From assembly GCF_000026045.1 (NCBI RefSeq), contig NC_007426.1:868001-932000 (forward strand): a stretch of DNA of 64,000 nt, in the 5' to 3' direction. A program made the position numbers and the translations under genes. Of the stretch, positions 8,461 to 17,066 are shown in pieces. The DNA is from Natronomonas pharaonis DSM 2160 (lineage in GTDB: Archaea > Halobacteriota > Halobacteria > Halobacteriales > Haloarculaceae). Position 1 is the stretch's first letter. Each line of letters starts with the position of its first letter. The notes beneath the pieces were generated by a model that saw nothing but the letters and a program-made list of their open reading frames with translations, was not told where the DNA came from and ran no database searches.

Positions 8461-10325
8461 CGAGCATCATCTGGATCGTCGCGATTGTGCTTGCTTCCTT
8501 CACGGTCGCGTACATCGGCTACGGACGGTATCTTTCACAGTTCGTCGACCTCGACGACGACCGGGAGACGCCGGCACATAAATACGAGGACGGACAGGAG
8601 TACGTTCCGGCAAAAAAGCCTGTCCTCCTTGGCCATCACTACTCGAGCATCGCCGGCGGCGCACCGATTGTCGGCCCCATCACCGCAGCCTTCATCTGGG
8701 GCTGGGTGCCTGCGGTGCTGTGGGTCGCCATCGGAAACCCGCTTATTGGCGCTGTTCACGACTTTACGTCGCTGACCAGCAGTATTCGCCACGAAGGAAA
8801 GTCAATCGGATACATCATCGGCGAATACGTCGGCGAGCGCGGCAAAAATATGCTGCTGTGGTTTGCATTTCTACTGATCATCCTCGTTGCTGGCGTGTTC
8901 GCGCTGGTCATCGGAGTCGTTTTTGATGCGTATCCGGCGGTCGCAACAGCCGGGGTACTCTACATCGGCTTGGCGCTGCTTTTCGGCGTGTGGCTCTATC
9001 AGCTCAATCTCTCGTTTATCGGCGGCACCGTCATCTTTGTCGCCGGTGTCTTCGCGACGGTCTGGGTCGGCATCCAGTACCCGATCGCCTTCTTCGGCGA
9101 GCATCCGGACGGCGTCTTCGTCCTCTCGGAGACGGCACCCGTCTTTATCCCTGAACTGCTCGGTAGCGCAAACATCGCCGCGTGGGTTATCACGCTGTTG
9201 CTGTACGGCGGCGCGGCGAGCATCCTGCCGGTGTGGGTGCTCCTGCAGCCGCGGGATTACCTCTCGTCGTATCTCCTGTACACTGGCGTCGGGGGCGGCC
9301 TCCTCGCCATCATCGTCGGCGTCTTCCTGACTGGGCCGAGCGCGGCCGCTGTTGATGCAGGCGCATCCTTCGACATCCAACTCGAAGCGTGGTACGGCTT
9401 CTTCGGTGGCGAGAGCCCGTTCGCTGGTGCCTTGCCGCTCATGCCGCTTTTCCCGCTGCTCTTTTTGACGATTGCGTGTGGGACCATCAGCGGGTTCCAC
9501 TCGCTCGTCTCGTCGGGCACGACGGCGAAACAGCTGAACCGTGAAACCGACGCCCGGCTCATCGGATACGGCGGCATGCTCGGCGAGGGGCTGTTGGCAT
9601 CTGTCGCGCTGGTCACGGTTGCGGTCGTCGCCGTTCCGGAGACACCTGATGGCGGTATCGCGCTTGCGCTGCCGAACTTCGCTCAAGGCGGCGGGGCTAT
9701 CCTCACCGCGTTGGGCATCCCGTTCGCACTCGGTGAGGTGTTCATGGCGCTCGTGCTCTCGGCGTTCCTGCTGACGAGCATGGACACTGCGGTTCGACTG
9801 GGGCGATACATGGCCGAGGAGGCCATCGGCACGCCTGAAACGTCCGTCCAAGAGTACGGCGCAAACCAGTATGTCAACACCGGCGTCATCGTCGTCGCAG
9901 CGTTCCTCCTCGTCGCCAGTGGACGCTGGGCGGACCTCTGGACGCTGTTCGGCGGCGCGAACCAGCTCCTTGCCGCGATGGCGCTGCTCACCGTCACCAT
10001 CTGGCTGGCAAACTGGGACGAGACGAAGCAGCTGGTCTCGACCGGCGTGCCGCTGCTCATTATGGCCGTCATCACAATTGCCGGGCTGCTTTGGGTCTCG
10101 ATGTATCAGGTCCTTGGCGGCCGGCTCCTCGGCATCACCGCCGAGGCTGAAACGTCAGCCCTCGGCATCGGCTCCGCCATTGCCCAGATACTCATCGCCT
10201 TGACGCTTGTGGTGCTTGCGCTGTCGCTCCTGCGGATGGGGTACGGTAACCTGCGCGAGATGGGCCGTATCGGCGACGCACCAGCGGCCACGGACGGCGG
10301 CGACGGAAGCCGAGACGACGACTGA
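8457..10325 (+). CDS. cstA: Carbon starvation protein CstA family transporter
   Basis: This 622-residue multispanning membrane protein belongs to the CstA family, which takes up peptides and pyruvate in bacteria. Recognisable family blocks are YGRYLSQFVDLDDDR with EYVPAKKPVLLGHHYSSIAG (about residues 20-70), then GPITAAFIWGWVPA and GNPLIGAVHD. About 15 hydrophobic segments follow, ending in an acidic, glycine-rich cytoplasmic tail. CGTISGFHSLVSSGTTAKQ, a conserved loop, is present. It starts at the ATG overlapping the stop of a 25-codon frame. No neighbouring two-component pair specific to pyruvate is visible. Confidence 0.92.
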   Translation: MTSIIWIVAIVLASFTVAYIGYGRYLSQFVDLDDDRETPAHKYEDGQEYVPAKKPVLLGHHYSSIAGGAPIVGPITAAFIWGWVPAVLWVAIGNPLIGAVHDFTSLTSSIRHEGKSIGYIIGEYVGERGKNMLLWFAFLLIILVAGVFALVIGVVFDAYPAVATAGVLYIGLALLFGVWLYQLNLSFIGGTVIFVAGVFATVWVGIQYPIAFFGEHPDGVFVLSETAPVFIPELLGSANIAAWVITLLLYGGAASILPVWVLLQPRDYLSSYLLYTGVGGGLLAIIVGVFLTGPSAAAVDAGASFDIQLEAWYGFFGGESPFAGALPLMPLFPLLFLTIACGTISGFHSLVSSGTTAKQLNRETDARLIGYGGMLGEGLLASVALVTVAVVAVPETPDGGIALALPNFAQGGGAILTALGIPFALGEVFMALVLSAFLLTSMDTAVRLGRYMAEEAIGTPETSVQEYGANQYVNTGVIVVAAFLLVASGRWADLWTLFGGANQLLAAMALLTVTIWLANWDETKQLVSTGVPLLIMAVITIAGLLWVSMYQVLGGRLLGITAEAETSALGIGSAIAQILIALTLVVLALSLLRMGYGNLREMGRIGDAPAATDGGDGSRDDD

Positions 10326-10475
10326 GACAGCTCTCACTCGCTTTTCCCGTCTTTGCTGAGATTGGCCCCGCGTTTTCGTGTTGCTTCTGTGGACGGTAGG
10401 CCCCTCAGCGTTGGTGCCCGAACCCCGGCCAGCAGCCCGCGAAAAGCTAAACCCGCCAGCCGTCGCACGTGGTGT

Positions 10476-10720
10476 ATGCAGGAAGCCGCACGGAACGCCT
10501 TCGGAGTGCTTCCGACTTGGGCGCAGGTTCTGACGCTTCTGGTCACGGCACTCGTAGGAGCGAAGCTCATTGAGGTGGTCGGCTACTACGCGCTCCATCA
10601 GGCAGATAGATTGGCGAAGGGCGAGTACGACAGCCTGATTATCGAAGAAACCCACGCTGCGCTGTACATCTCAATCTTCCTTGGTGGCATCTATCTGAGC
10701 GCACAGTTCGTTCCTCAAGT
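10476..10720 (+). pseudogene. 5' fragment of a mechanosensitive (MscS-family) channel gene
   Basis: The frame starting at the ATG at 10476 encodes about 81 residues (MQEAARNAFG onwards) with two hydrophobic helices, resembling the N-terminal membrane part of haloarchaeal MscS-family channels. Similarity stops exactly where the tnpB-element end sequence GTAAACTACCCC begins (10719-10730). Beyond that the open frame merely reads transposon DNA to 10895. The rest of the channel gene reappears at 12600. Together the pieces lack roughly 90-110 residues covering the pore helix and early beta domain, so the gene is inactivated. Confidence 0.75.
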
Positions 10721-10990
10721 AAACTACCCCGCCCTACGTCGCTCACCCCGAAGGGATTCGCTCGTTGAGGAGGGGGCTTTATCCAGTTTGGTCAAGCCCG
10801 TGTCCCCGTGCAAGGCGAGGCGCGACCTTCATTGCAGGCAAGTCAGCATGAGCGAACAGCGTAGACACTTGGTTGAGTGTCCCGCTTTGGACTGATTCGC
10901 TCACTCATTGCCACTCCCGCTTTAATTATCGGTGACACAAGCGCAGTGTCCCGATATCTGGGGCCAGTTTACTCGTGGCCCACCTCTCCG
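10719..10990 (-). mobile_element. Remnant of a tnpB element (right end plus tnpB tail)
   Basis: The sequence at 10719-10765 matches, in the same orientation, the right end of the element at 49712-49770 (GTAAACTACCCC, a CCCTAC repeat arm and CGCTCGTTGAGG). Further in, the minus strand encodes ATSKLAPDIGTL (about 10930-10970), which resembles the ATSQLALVSGTL tail of the intact TnpB at 11217-12596. The rest of the gene is gone. This is therefore a second, mostly deleted insertion lying head to tail against the intact element. Confidence 0.65.
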
Positions 10991-11049
10991 AGACGTGTGC
11001 TCTGAGAGGCCTGCAATCATACGTTGGTACTGTTGGATTATGTACTTGT

Positions 11050-11137
11050 TGTCGGCTTCCTCCCCACCCTACTCGTTTGTGCTTCCGATTGGGCATCGGA
11101 AGCCCTGCACTCCTTGAGGGTGGGGAGGAAGCCGACA
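11050..11137. repeat. Nested palindrome at the left end of the tnpB element
   Basis: A perfect 21-nt inverted repeat (11050-11070 with 11117-11137) encloses a 46-nt loop. Within that loop a second perfect 9-nt inverted repeat (11081-11089 with 11095-11103, loop of 5) forms an inner hairpin. The pair could fold as a cruciform or a two-tier single-strand hairpin. IS200/IS605 transposases recognise such left-end hairpins in single-stranded DNA. Confidence 0.85.
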
Positions 11138-11216
11138 GTACTCTGTACAACCCAACCCAACCCACATAGCCAGCTCTGACACCCCAAGCGTAGCCTTTAC
11201 GATATAGTAAGCCGAC

Positions 11217-12596
11217 ATGTTGTATATGGTGGAATCGAACCGGACTGTGGTGATTCCCCTCTGGGTTCCAGAAGAATCACGCTCCGACTTCCACCAGACA
11301 ATTCTTCCGTATGCCTACTGCCAGCAGGAAGCAGTTAACCACTGCTGGCCAGATACACCGAAACAGCCAGACGACCTACAAACCAGCAAGCGGGATGTTG
11401 AAGACGCACTCTACGACCGACTTCGGGAGGACACCAACGAACAACTCCACTCGAATCTCGTCCAGAAAGCCATCAAAGACGCAACCAGTGCGATTTCCTC
11501 GTGCAAGACCAGTTGGGAGAACGGCGACCGTATCAGCAAACCTGATTTTTACGACCGTGACCGCGCTGGCTATACGATGACATACGACAAACGAGCCGCC
11601 ACCTACGGTCGGTACGAGGCGACGCTCTCGACGCTCAACGGCACTGTGACTTGCCGATACGAACTGCCAGCGGAACTCGAGGGAACGCCGTACGGCGAGT
11701 ATGTACTGGACAAGCGGTGGTCGTTTTCCACCAGCAAACTCGTCTTTGATGGTGACCGGTTTTGGCTCCATGCGGTGATGCAACGCCAGTTCAGAGATGA
11801 CCCAGTGTATACACCCCAGACGGACGAATCAGGTTCAGACACGCACGAGGACACGCATCGTGTTCTTGGCGTGGACTTGAACGTCGATGGGGCAACTGCG
11901 GTGACTTCAACCGGCCAATTCTACGGGAACGCGGACGCACTCAACGCCTACCGTTCTGAGCAAGAGCAATTACGCGGCGAACTTCAGCAGACAGGGACAC
12001 GAAGTGCTCACCTCCGATTTCAACAGCGGCGTGGCGTCGAGTGGCGATACTACGACCAGTACGCCCACCACGTCGCCAATTCCATCAAACAGGAGGCACT
12101 CCGCGTTCGTGCCACCCACGTCGCCTTCGAGAACTTGACGCGGATTCGCAAACGCATCTCGAATCTGCCCAAGTTCCAGCAATGGCTGTTCAAGAAAGTT
12201 CGCAAGTACACCGAGTACAAGCTGGAACGGTCTGGTGTGACTGTGGATACGACCAAACCAGCCCACACGAGTCAGGCGTGTAGCCGCACAGATTGTGACT
12301 GTGTGGACGAAGACAATCGTGACGGCAAACACTTCGAATGTCTGGAGTGTGGCTACACGGTTAATTCGGATTATAATGCGGCCAAGAACATCGGATTCCG
12401 GTATCTCTGTGAGGAACTATCCAGCCCGGCGAGCCGCACGTGTTCGTCCGGGCAGGCCACGAGTCAACTGGCCTTGGTGTCGGGGACACTCTCACCAACC
12501 GGCGATTTTGCCGAGCATGAGTGGGTGTCCACCGACAAGCCCCACCCTCAACAAGCGAGCGAGTCGTCAGACTCCGAGCGCAGTAGGGTGGGGTAG
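11217..12596 (+). CDS. tnpB: TnpB, RNA-guided endonuclease of an IS1341-type element
   Basis: This 459-residue TnpB may start at 11217 or at the in-frame ATG at 11223 (MVESNRTVV). The RuvC residues are intact: Asp in GVDLNVDG, Glu in AFENLTRIRKR and Asp in DYNAAKNIGFR. The zinc ribbon CSRTDCDC...CLEC is present. It shares the NVDGxxAVTSTG and QQTGTRSAHL blocks with the TnpB at 3183-4445, so they are the same subfamily. The last 40 residues read through the right-end inverted repeat, so the tail is transposon-end sequence rather than a protein domain. The insertion splits an MscS-type gene. Confidence 0.92.
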   Translation: MLYMVESNRTVVIPLWVPEESRSDFHQTILPYAYCQQEAVNHCWPDTPKQPDDLQTSKRDVEDALYDRLREDTNEQLHSNLVQKAIKDATSAISSCKTSWENGDRISKPDFYDRDRAGYTMTYDKRAATYGRYEATLSTLNGTVTCRYELPAELEGTPYGEYVLDKRWSFSTSKLVFDGDRFWLHAVMQRQFRDDPVYTPQTDESGSDTHEDTHRVLGVDLNVDGATAVTSTGQFYGNADALNAYRSEQEQLRGELQQTGTRSAHLRFQQRRGVEWRYYDQYAHHVANSIKQEALRVRATHVAFENLTRIRKRISNLPKFQQWLFKKVRKYTEYKLERSGVTVDTTKPAHTSQACSRTDCDCVDEDNRDGKHFECLECGYTVNSDYNAAKNIGFRYLCEELSSPASRTCSSGQATSQLALVSGTLSPTGDFAEHEWVSTDKPHPQQASESSDSERSRVG

Positions 12597-12602
12597 TTGA
12601 CG
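12440..12602 (+). ncRNA. Putative omega/reRNA at the right end
   Basis: The 3' end of tnpB and the element end contain the paired arms 12540-12548 and 12585-12593 (CCCCACCCT with AGGGTGGGG). This is where the guide RNA scaffold of TnpB systems is encoded. The guide would be the sequence just beyond 12602, here the remnant of the channel gene. Positions are approximate. Confidence 0.4.
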
Positions 12603-13070
12603 CGGGACAACACGGAGGTTACCGTACCGAACGCACAGATGAACTCGACACAAGTCATCAACGAGTCCGCGCCGGTCCGTCGGCGTCGCATCCGCCTGAA
12701 CATCGGTGTCGCCTACGATTCGGACCTTGCGACCGCCGAGGAAGCCATCGTTGATGCAGCATACGAAGAAGATGTCGTGCTCGATACGCCGGTCCCGAAG
12801 GTTCGGTTTCTGGAGTTCGACGACTCCGCAATCGTCGCACAGCTTCAGTGCCACATCGCACGCCCTAGCCAACGCGATGAAGCACGGCACGGACTCGTTC
12901 AACGTATCGACAAGCGCTTTGACGACGAGGATGTCAAGATTCCCTTCCCGCAACGCGAGGTCACGTTCTTCGAGTCGGGCAACGAAATCTCGATTGCAGA
13001 AGACGACAGCGACGGCCGGACGCAGGCGTTCGACCAACCGGCCCGTGACAGCCGCGAGTTCTCGAACTGA
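12600..13070 (+). pseudogene. 3' fragment of a mechanosensitive (MscS-family) channel gene
   Basis: From about 12600 the plus strand encodes RDNTEVTVPNAQMNSTQVIN and some 137 further residues. This is the characteristic end of the MscS beta domain followed by the alpha/beta vestibule domain (ERI-type RIRLNIGVAYDSD, then KVRFLEFDDSAI). The C-terminus is complete and ends at 13070. It lacks its own credible start: the only upstream start is a TTG inside the transposon end. It pairs with the N-terminal fragment at 10476-10720, confirming an insertion plus an internal deletion. Confidence 0.8.
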
Positions 13071-13074
13071 CGCC

Positions 13075-14031
13075 CTACTCTACTGGCCGCGTATCGAGTT
13101 CGGCCGCGACCGCGGTGAGGGTGTCGCCGGTTATCTCCTCGGCTCTGGACTGTATCTCGGCGACGACCGGCGGCTCAAGCTCCGAACGAATCGTTTCGAG
13201 CCGCTCGCGCTCCCGGCTAACGCGGTTCCGCAGGAACGCCGCACCGGTTCCAGTCTCGTCGGGGTCGGGGTCCGGCGTGAGTTTGTTCACGACCAGCCCG
13301 TCGACGGTGAGGTCGGCCTCCTGAAGCGACTCCAGCGCCCGACGTGTCTCGTGTATCGATAGCTCGTCGGGGTTGAGAACGAAGGTGAAGGCCGCCTCGT
13401 TTCTGAGCACCTCGCCTGCGAACTCGAAGTTCCGTTTTCGTTCCTGTAGCCGGTCGATGATGGGGTCTCCCTCCAGCATCCGTCGGGCCTGTTGGTCGCC
13501 GATGGCCGCCCGCTCGAAGTTCTTGATGCTCTTTTCCCGCTTGTGTCGCAGGCGCTCGACCCATTGTTCGAGGTACTCCGGAAGCGCAAGCAGCCGGAGC
13601 GTGCCGCCGGTCGGCGACGTGTCGAAGACGACACGGTCGTAGTCGTCGGCGTTCTGCATCACGTCGACAAAGCAGTCGAAAAGCGCCGCCTCGTAGGCCC
13701 CCGGCGTTTGATGTGCCATCTCAAGCTGCATCGACACTTCATTGACCATCGCGGGGCTGAGCTGCTGGCCGAGCTGCTGTCGAAGCTCCTGCAGGTGGTC
13801 GTCGACCTCCGCTTGGGGGTCGATTTCCATCGCGTGGAGTCGGTCGTGTGCCGACACCGGCTGCGGCACGTCGCCGAACTGCTGGTCGAACACGTCGGAG
13901 GTGCTGTGGGCCGGGTCGGTTGAGACGACGAGCGTCTCCAGTCCGTCCCGCGCACAGGCGACCCCGTGTGCGGCGGCGACGGTCGTCTTCCCGACGCCGC
14001 CTTTGCCGCCGAAGAACCGAAACGAGACCAT
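13075..14031 (-). CDS. ArsA-like ATPase (MinD/ArsA/GET3 superfamily)
   Basis: Starting at ATG 14031, this 318-residue P-loop ATPase begins MVSFRFFGGKGGVGKTT, the deviant Walker A (KGGVGKT) of ArsA/GET3 proteins. STDPAHSTSDVF follows at about residue 38, and DTSPTGGTLRLLALP is the Walker B/A-loop region. In haloarchaea such proteins act either as GET3-type tail-anchored protein chaperones or in arsenite export. No arsenic genes are nearby, so the role is open. Its ATG overlaps the TGA of the upstream small gene (14031-14327), indicating coupling. Confidence 0.85.
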   Translation of the reverse strand: MVSFRFFGGKGGVGKTTVAAAHGVACARDGLETLVVSTDPAHSTSDVFDQQFGDVPQPVSAHDRLHAMEIDPQAEVDDHLQELRQQLGQQLSPAMVNEVSMQLEMAHQTPGAYEAALFDCFVDVMQNADDYDRVVFDTSPTGGTLRLLALPEYLEQWVERLRHKREKSIKNFERAAIGDQQARRMLEGDPIIDRLQERKRNFEFAGEVLRNEAAFTFVLNPDELSIHETRRALESLQEADLTVDGLVVNKLTPDPDPDETGTGAAFLRNRVSRERERLETIRSELEPPVVAEIQSRAEEITGDTLTAVAAELDTRPVE

Positions 14032-14327
14032 CAGAAGTGGTACTGCTGTCCTTTTCGTTCGATGAGTGAGTCCCGGTCCCACATCCGGCGCTGCCAGGCC
14101 TCGAAATCGTCGGTCAGGTACGGCAAGAGCTCGGCGGTGTAGTACGACACCGGGCTCGGAATCCCGAACGCGTCGGGAAAGCAGGCGAGCATGAACTCGT
14201 CTTCGAGGTCCTCGGCCGCTTTTTCAATGTTCTCATAGGCAGGGTGACGTATCATTCCGTGATACAGCCCCCGTGCCCAGAGTTTCAGCTCGGCGAGGAG
14301 GCTATCGATTCGCGCTGGCAGGTCCAT
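14031..14327 (-). CDS. Small hypothetical protein coupled to the ArsA-like ATPase
   Basis: This 98-residue helical protein probably starts at ATG 14327 (MDLPARIDSL); a start at 14351 is possible. It contains many aromatic and acidic residues (LWARGLYHGMIRHPAYENIEKAAEDLEDEF) and ends KGQQYHF. It has no signal peptide or cysteines. The stop overlaps the next gene's start (TGATG), so it is expressed with the ATPase and may be its partner. I do not recognise the family. Confidence 0.7.
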   Translation of the reverse strand: MDLPARIDSLLAELKLWARGLYHGMIRHPAYENIEKAAEDLEDEFMLACFPDAFGIPSPVSYYTAELLPYLTDDFEAWQRRMWDRDSLIERKGQQYHF

Positions 14328-14410
14328 GCCGGGACGTACGCGGTTTGTCACTAAAGCATGTCGCCGCGGCGACCCGGGCGTACTTACCGATAGCCACCGA
14401 CCGATATGGT

Positions 14411-15658
14411 ATGGGCAGTGGAATACCCGTTACAGTACTGAGCGGGGGACTGGGCGCGGGAAAGACCACGACGCTGAACCGGCTGCTGCACGAAAGCGGC
14501 GACCGGTCTATCGCCGTGTTGGTAAACGATATGGGCGATATCAACGTCGACGCCGAACTCCTCGCGTCGGGAACCGACCTCGCGGCCGACGGCAGGGTCG
14601 CAGAGCTATCGAACGGCTGTATCTGTTGTGAGCTACAGACTGATTTGGAGACGGAGGTCGCCCGGCTGGCAAGCGAACAGACGTTCGACTATCTGGTTGT
14701 CGAATCCTCCGGCATCAGCGAACCCGAGCCGGTTGCCCGGCTCTTCACGACGGCCTCGCGGGCGGCTGCGGCCTACGACCTCGATACGATGGTGACGGTT
14801 GTCGACGCGAGCCAGTTCGTCGAGGCCTTCGGTGACAGTCCCCGATTGGAGCGGACAGCCGCCCCCGGCGACGAGGAACGGCCACTCTCCGATTTACTCG
14901 TCGAACAGCTCGAATTCGCCGATGTCGTCCTCCTCAACAAGCGGGACTTGGTCGACGAGTCGGCACTCGACCGCGCCGAGACGCTCATCACAGCGCTCGC
15001 CCCTCGTGTCGAAATCATCCGGACCGAACACGGATGCGTCGACCCGGACGACATCCTCGGTACGGGGCGGTTCGACCCCGTCGAAACCGGCTCCGGGGCC
15101 GGCTGGCGGCAGGCCATCGACCACGGAGACGAGAGCCACGCACATGGCGGCCACACGCACGACCACGACCACGACCACGACCACATCCACCCGGAATCGG
15201 AGTACGGCATCACGTCCTTCACGTATCGCCGCCGCCGCCCGTTCGACCCGGACGAACTCCTCGAACAGCTTCGGACGCTTCCGTCATCGGTCGTCCGGGC
15301 GAAGGGGCCGTTCTGGGCGGCCGGACGCGACGAGACGGCATTTCTCCTGAGTCTAGCGGGGCCGACCGTTCAAATCGAGGTGCTCGGTCCGTGGCTTGCC
15401 GGGCTCCCCGATATCGAACGTGAGATGTACCGGAACAGCCGCCCCGACGTTTCGTGGCACGACGAACACGGGGACCGCCGGACAGAACTCGTCTTTATCG
15501 GCCGGGATATCGACGCTGATGCCCTCACCTCGCAGCTTGATGCGTGCCTCGTCGCCGATACAGCACAGGATGGAACCGACAGACAGAGAGTGCTGCCGGC
15601 AGATGACGACACACTCGTCGTCGACGACACGCACACGAGTGGTAGAGCCGGCCGATAG
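14411..15658 (+). CDS. CobW/COG0523-family GTP-binding metallochaperone
   Basis: This 415-residue protein has the G3E-GTPase fold: Walker A GGLGAGKTT near residue 12, the metal-binding GCICC motif near residue 73, ESSGISEPEP and the NKRD guanine specificity motif. A His/Asp-rich stretch at about residues 238-256 (HAHGGHTHDHDHDHDHIH) is typical of zinc-handling members. A C-terminal CobW_C domain follows. COG0523 proteins deliver metals to client enzymes; zinc is suggested by the histidines (inference). The start at 14411 puts the P-loop at the expected distance. No cobalamin genes are adjacent. Confidence 0.88.
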   Translation: MGSGIPVTVLSGGLGAGKTTTLNRLLHESGDRSIAVLVNDMGDINVDAELLASGTDLAADGRVAELSNGCICCELQTDLETEVARLASEQTFDYLVVESSGISEPEPVARLFTTASRAAAAYDLDTMVTVVDASQFVEAFGDSPRLERTAAPGDEERPLSDLLVEQLEFADVVLLNKRDLVDESALDRAETLITALAPRVEIIRTEHGCVDPDDILGTGRFDPVETGSGAGWRQAIDHGDESHAHGGHTHDHDHDHDHIHPESEYGITSFTYRRRRPFDPDELLEQLRTLPSSVVRAKGPFWAAGRDETAFLLSLAGPTVQIEVLGPWLAGLPDIEREMYRNSRPDVSWHDEHGDRRTELVFIGRDIDADALTSQLDACLVADTAQDGTDRQRVLPADDDTLVVDDTHTSGRAGR

Positions 15659-15886
15659 CAGTAGCTGGCAATACCGTCTCTTTATTCAGTTTAGCACAGA
15701 AAACGCCGGCAAAAAGGATTTGTGTTTGTGCATGTGTATACAAACTACTTGATGGAGTATCTGTGGAGAGCTATTAATAGCTGAGAAATTTTGCGTAAAT
15801 AAATCGTGCACCCAACCACCGATAAACGATATCCAGCGACGGGCGACAGCGGGCGCTTTATTACTCAGTTCGACTAGCTTCGAAGC

Positions 15887-16120
15887 ATGTCACAGGGCGA
15901 GTCGAACGACGCCGAGAAAGACTCCGGGTCTCTCAAAGAGGGGCTCTCCGAATCCGCCGGGGACCCGCGGGTCCACTTGGTGATGAACCTGCTACTGTCG
16001 GCGATGTTCGTCTACACCCTGCTGTGGGGGCTGGACTTCCTTGGGACGCTCGAGTTCACTCGCCTCAGATTCGCCTTCGGGACCGTCGTTATGATGGGGC
16101 TGACGCGGACGCTCATTTGA
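15887..16120 (+). CDS. Small two-helix membrane protein
   Basis: The 77-residue protein has an acidic N-terminus, then two hydrophobic helices (about residues 33-55 and 60-76). A TATA-like TTTATTA about 30 nt upstream supports expression. It sits alone between the CobW-like gene and uspA. I recognise no family and assign no function. Confidence 0.65.
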   Translation: MSQGESNDAEKDSGSLKEGLSESAGDPRVHLVMNLLLSAMFVYTLLWGLDFLGTLEFTRLRFAFGTVVMMGLTRTLI

Positions 16121-16151
16121 GCCGCGGGCGTCCTCACCACCGGCCTTCGGC

Positions 16152-16601
16152 TCAATCGTCGGGCCGTATCGTCAGCACGGGAACCGGGCTCTTCCGGACC
16201 ACCTTCTCAGCAACGCTGCCCATCACCAGCCGCTCGGCGCCCGACCGCCCGTGGGTCCCCATCACGACCGCGTCCATACCCTCCGTGTCAACGTAGTCGA
16301 GTATCTCCTCGCTCGGCTTCCCGTACTCGATGGTGTCGACGACATCGACACCGTGGTCGGCACAGAGCTCCGTAACGCGTTCGAGCGCCTGCTTTGCTTC
16401 GCTTTTCTGTTCGTCGAGTATCTCACCGTGCTCGGCAGATGCCGGCTCGGGGCCGGCGGTAAACTTCCCGAGCGGCATGGGCTCGACGGCGTACAGAGCA
16501 TGTACCGTTGCGCCGTGTTCTGCCGCCAACTCGGCACCCGTCTCGACGGCCCCCTCCGCGGGCTTGCTCCCGTCTGTCGGCATTAGCACCGTTTCGAACA
16601 T
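16152..16601 (-). CDS. Universal stress protein, UspA family
   Basis: This single-domain protein of 149 residues begins MFETVLMPTDGS and carries the ATP-binding motif GTHGRSGAERLVMGSVAEKVVRKSPVPV near its end (G-x2-G-x9-G-S/T). Members of this type bind ATP and are induced under stress. A TATA box (16627-16634) lies about 26 nt before the ATG, so the transcript should be leaderless. A tandem-domain paralogue is at 51450-52271. Confidence 0.92.
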   Translation of the reverse strand: MFETVLMPTDGSKPAEGAVETGAELAAEHGATVHALYAVEPMPLGKFTAGPEPASAEHGEILDEQKSEAKQALERVTELCADHGVDVVDTIEYGKPSEEILDYVDTEGMDAVVMGTHGRSGAERLVMGSVAEKVVRKSPVPVLTIRPDD

Positions 16602-16626
16602 ACAGGTGCCTGTTCGAAGGTATCAG

Positions 16627-16636
16627 GTATATAGTT
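16627..16636 (-). promoter_or_regulatory. TATA box of uspA
   Basis: On the minus strand CTATATACC sits about 26 nt upstream of the ATG at 16601, the standard distance for a leaderless haloarchaeal promoter. Confidence 0.5.
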
Positions 16637-16752
16637 CATCGACAGCGGTGGACGGTAACACCAGCCGCTACGAGTGGCTGGCCGCTCGGCGGCGCTGGTC
16701 CACCGTAGAAGCACCCACCAACTGGCATCAAGAGCCGCAGCGCACCCGCCGG

Positions 16753-16974
16753 CTATCGGGAGTACGTCAGCCGCAGCACGACGCGGTTGAGGCGAGCTGT
16801 GACCTTCCTGATGAAGACCTCGTGTCGGAGCACCGAGCGTGCTTCCGACTCCGCAATCTCGATTCGTTCGCCTTCAAAAGGGTTTGTGGCGCTCCGTTCG
16901 CCCTCCTCCTCGACGGTGTCGACGACGGACGACACGCCACAGCGGCCACACGCCTCGGTTTCCTTGGTCCCCAT
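16753..16974 (-). CDS. Small CxxC protein, function unknown
   Basis: From ATG 16974 this 73-residue frame begins MGTKETEACGRCG. The single CxxC pair is followed by acidic and then basic amphipathic segments ending in LRLTYSR. The pair could bind a metal as a dimer or serve redox chemistry. It is divergent from the gene at 17067. I do not recognise the family. Codon choice is typical of real genes in this window. Confidence 0.55.
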   Translation of the reverse strand: MGTKETEACGRCGVSSVVDTVEEEGERSATNPFEGERIEIAESEARSVLRHEVFIRKVTARLNRVVLRLTYSR

Positions 16975-17066
16975 TACCAATGAGTTGGCCCTGCCGGCTG
17001 TTAAGCGTTCTGTCGCCCCTGCTCGGAAGGATTTACCCCGCCCCCGGCGAAACACCCACAACAGTC

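Larger units (their letters stand above)
11040..12602 (+). mobile_element. IS200/IS605-family element, tnpB only, inserted in an MscS gene
   Basis: The element has one tnpB on the plus strand and no tnpA. The left end is a nested palindrome at 11050-11137. The right end is an inverted repeat with 9-nt arms at 12540-12548 and 12585-12593, followed by GTAGTTGAC. Immediately after it the mechanosensitive-channel frame resumes at 12600. Borders are estimated to within about 10 bases. Confidence 0.78.
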
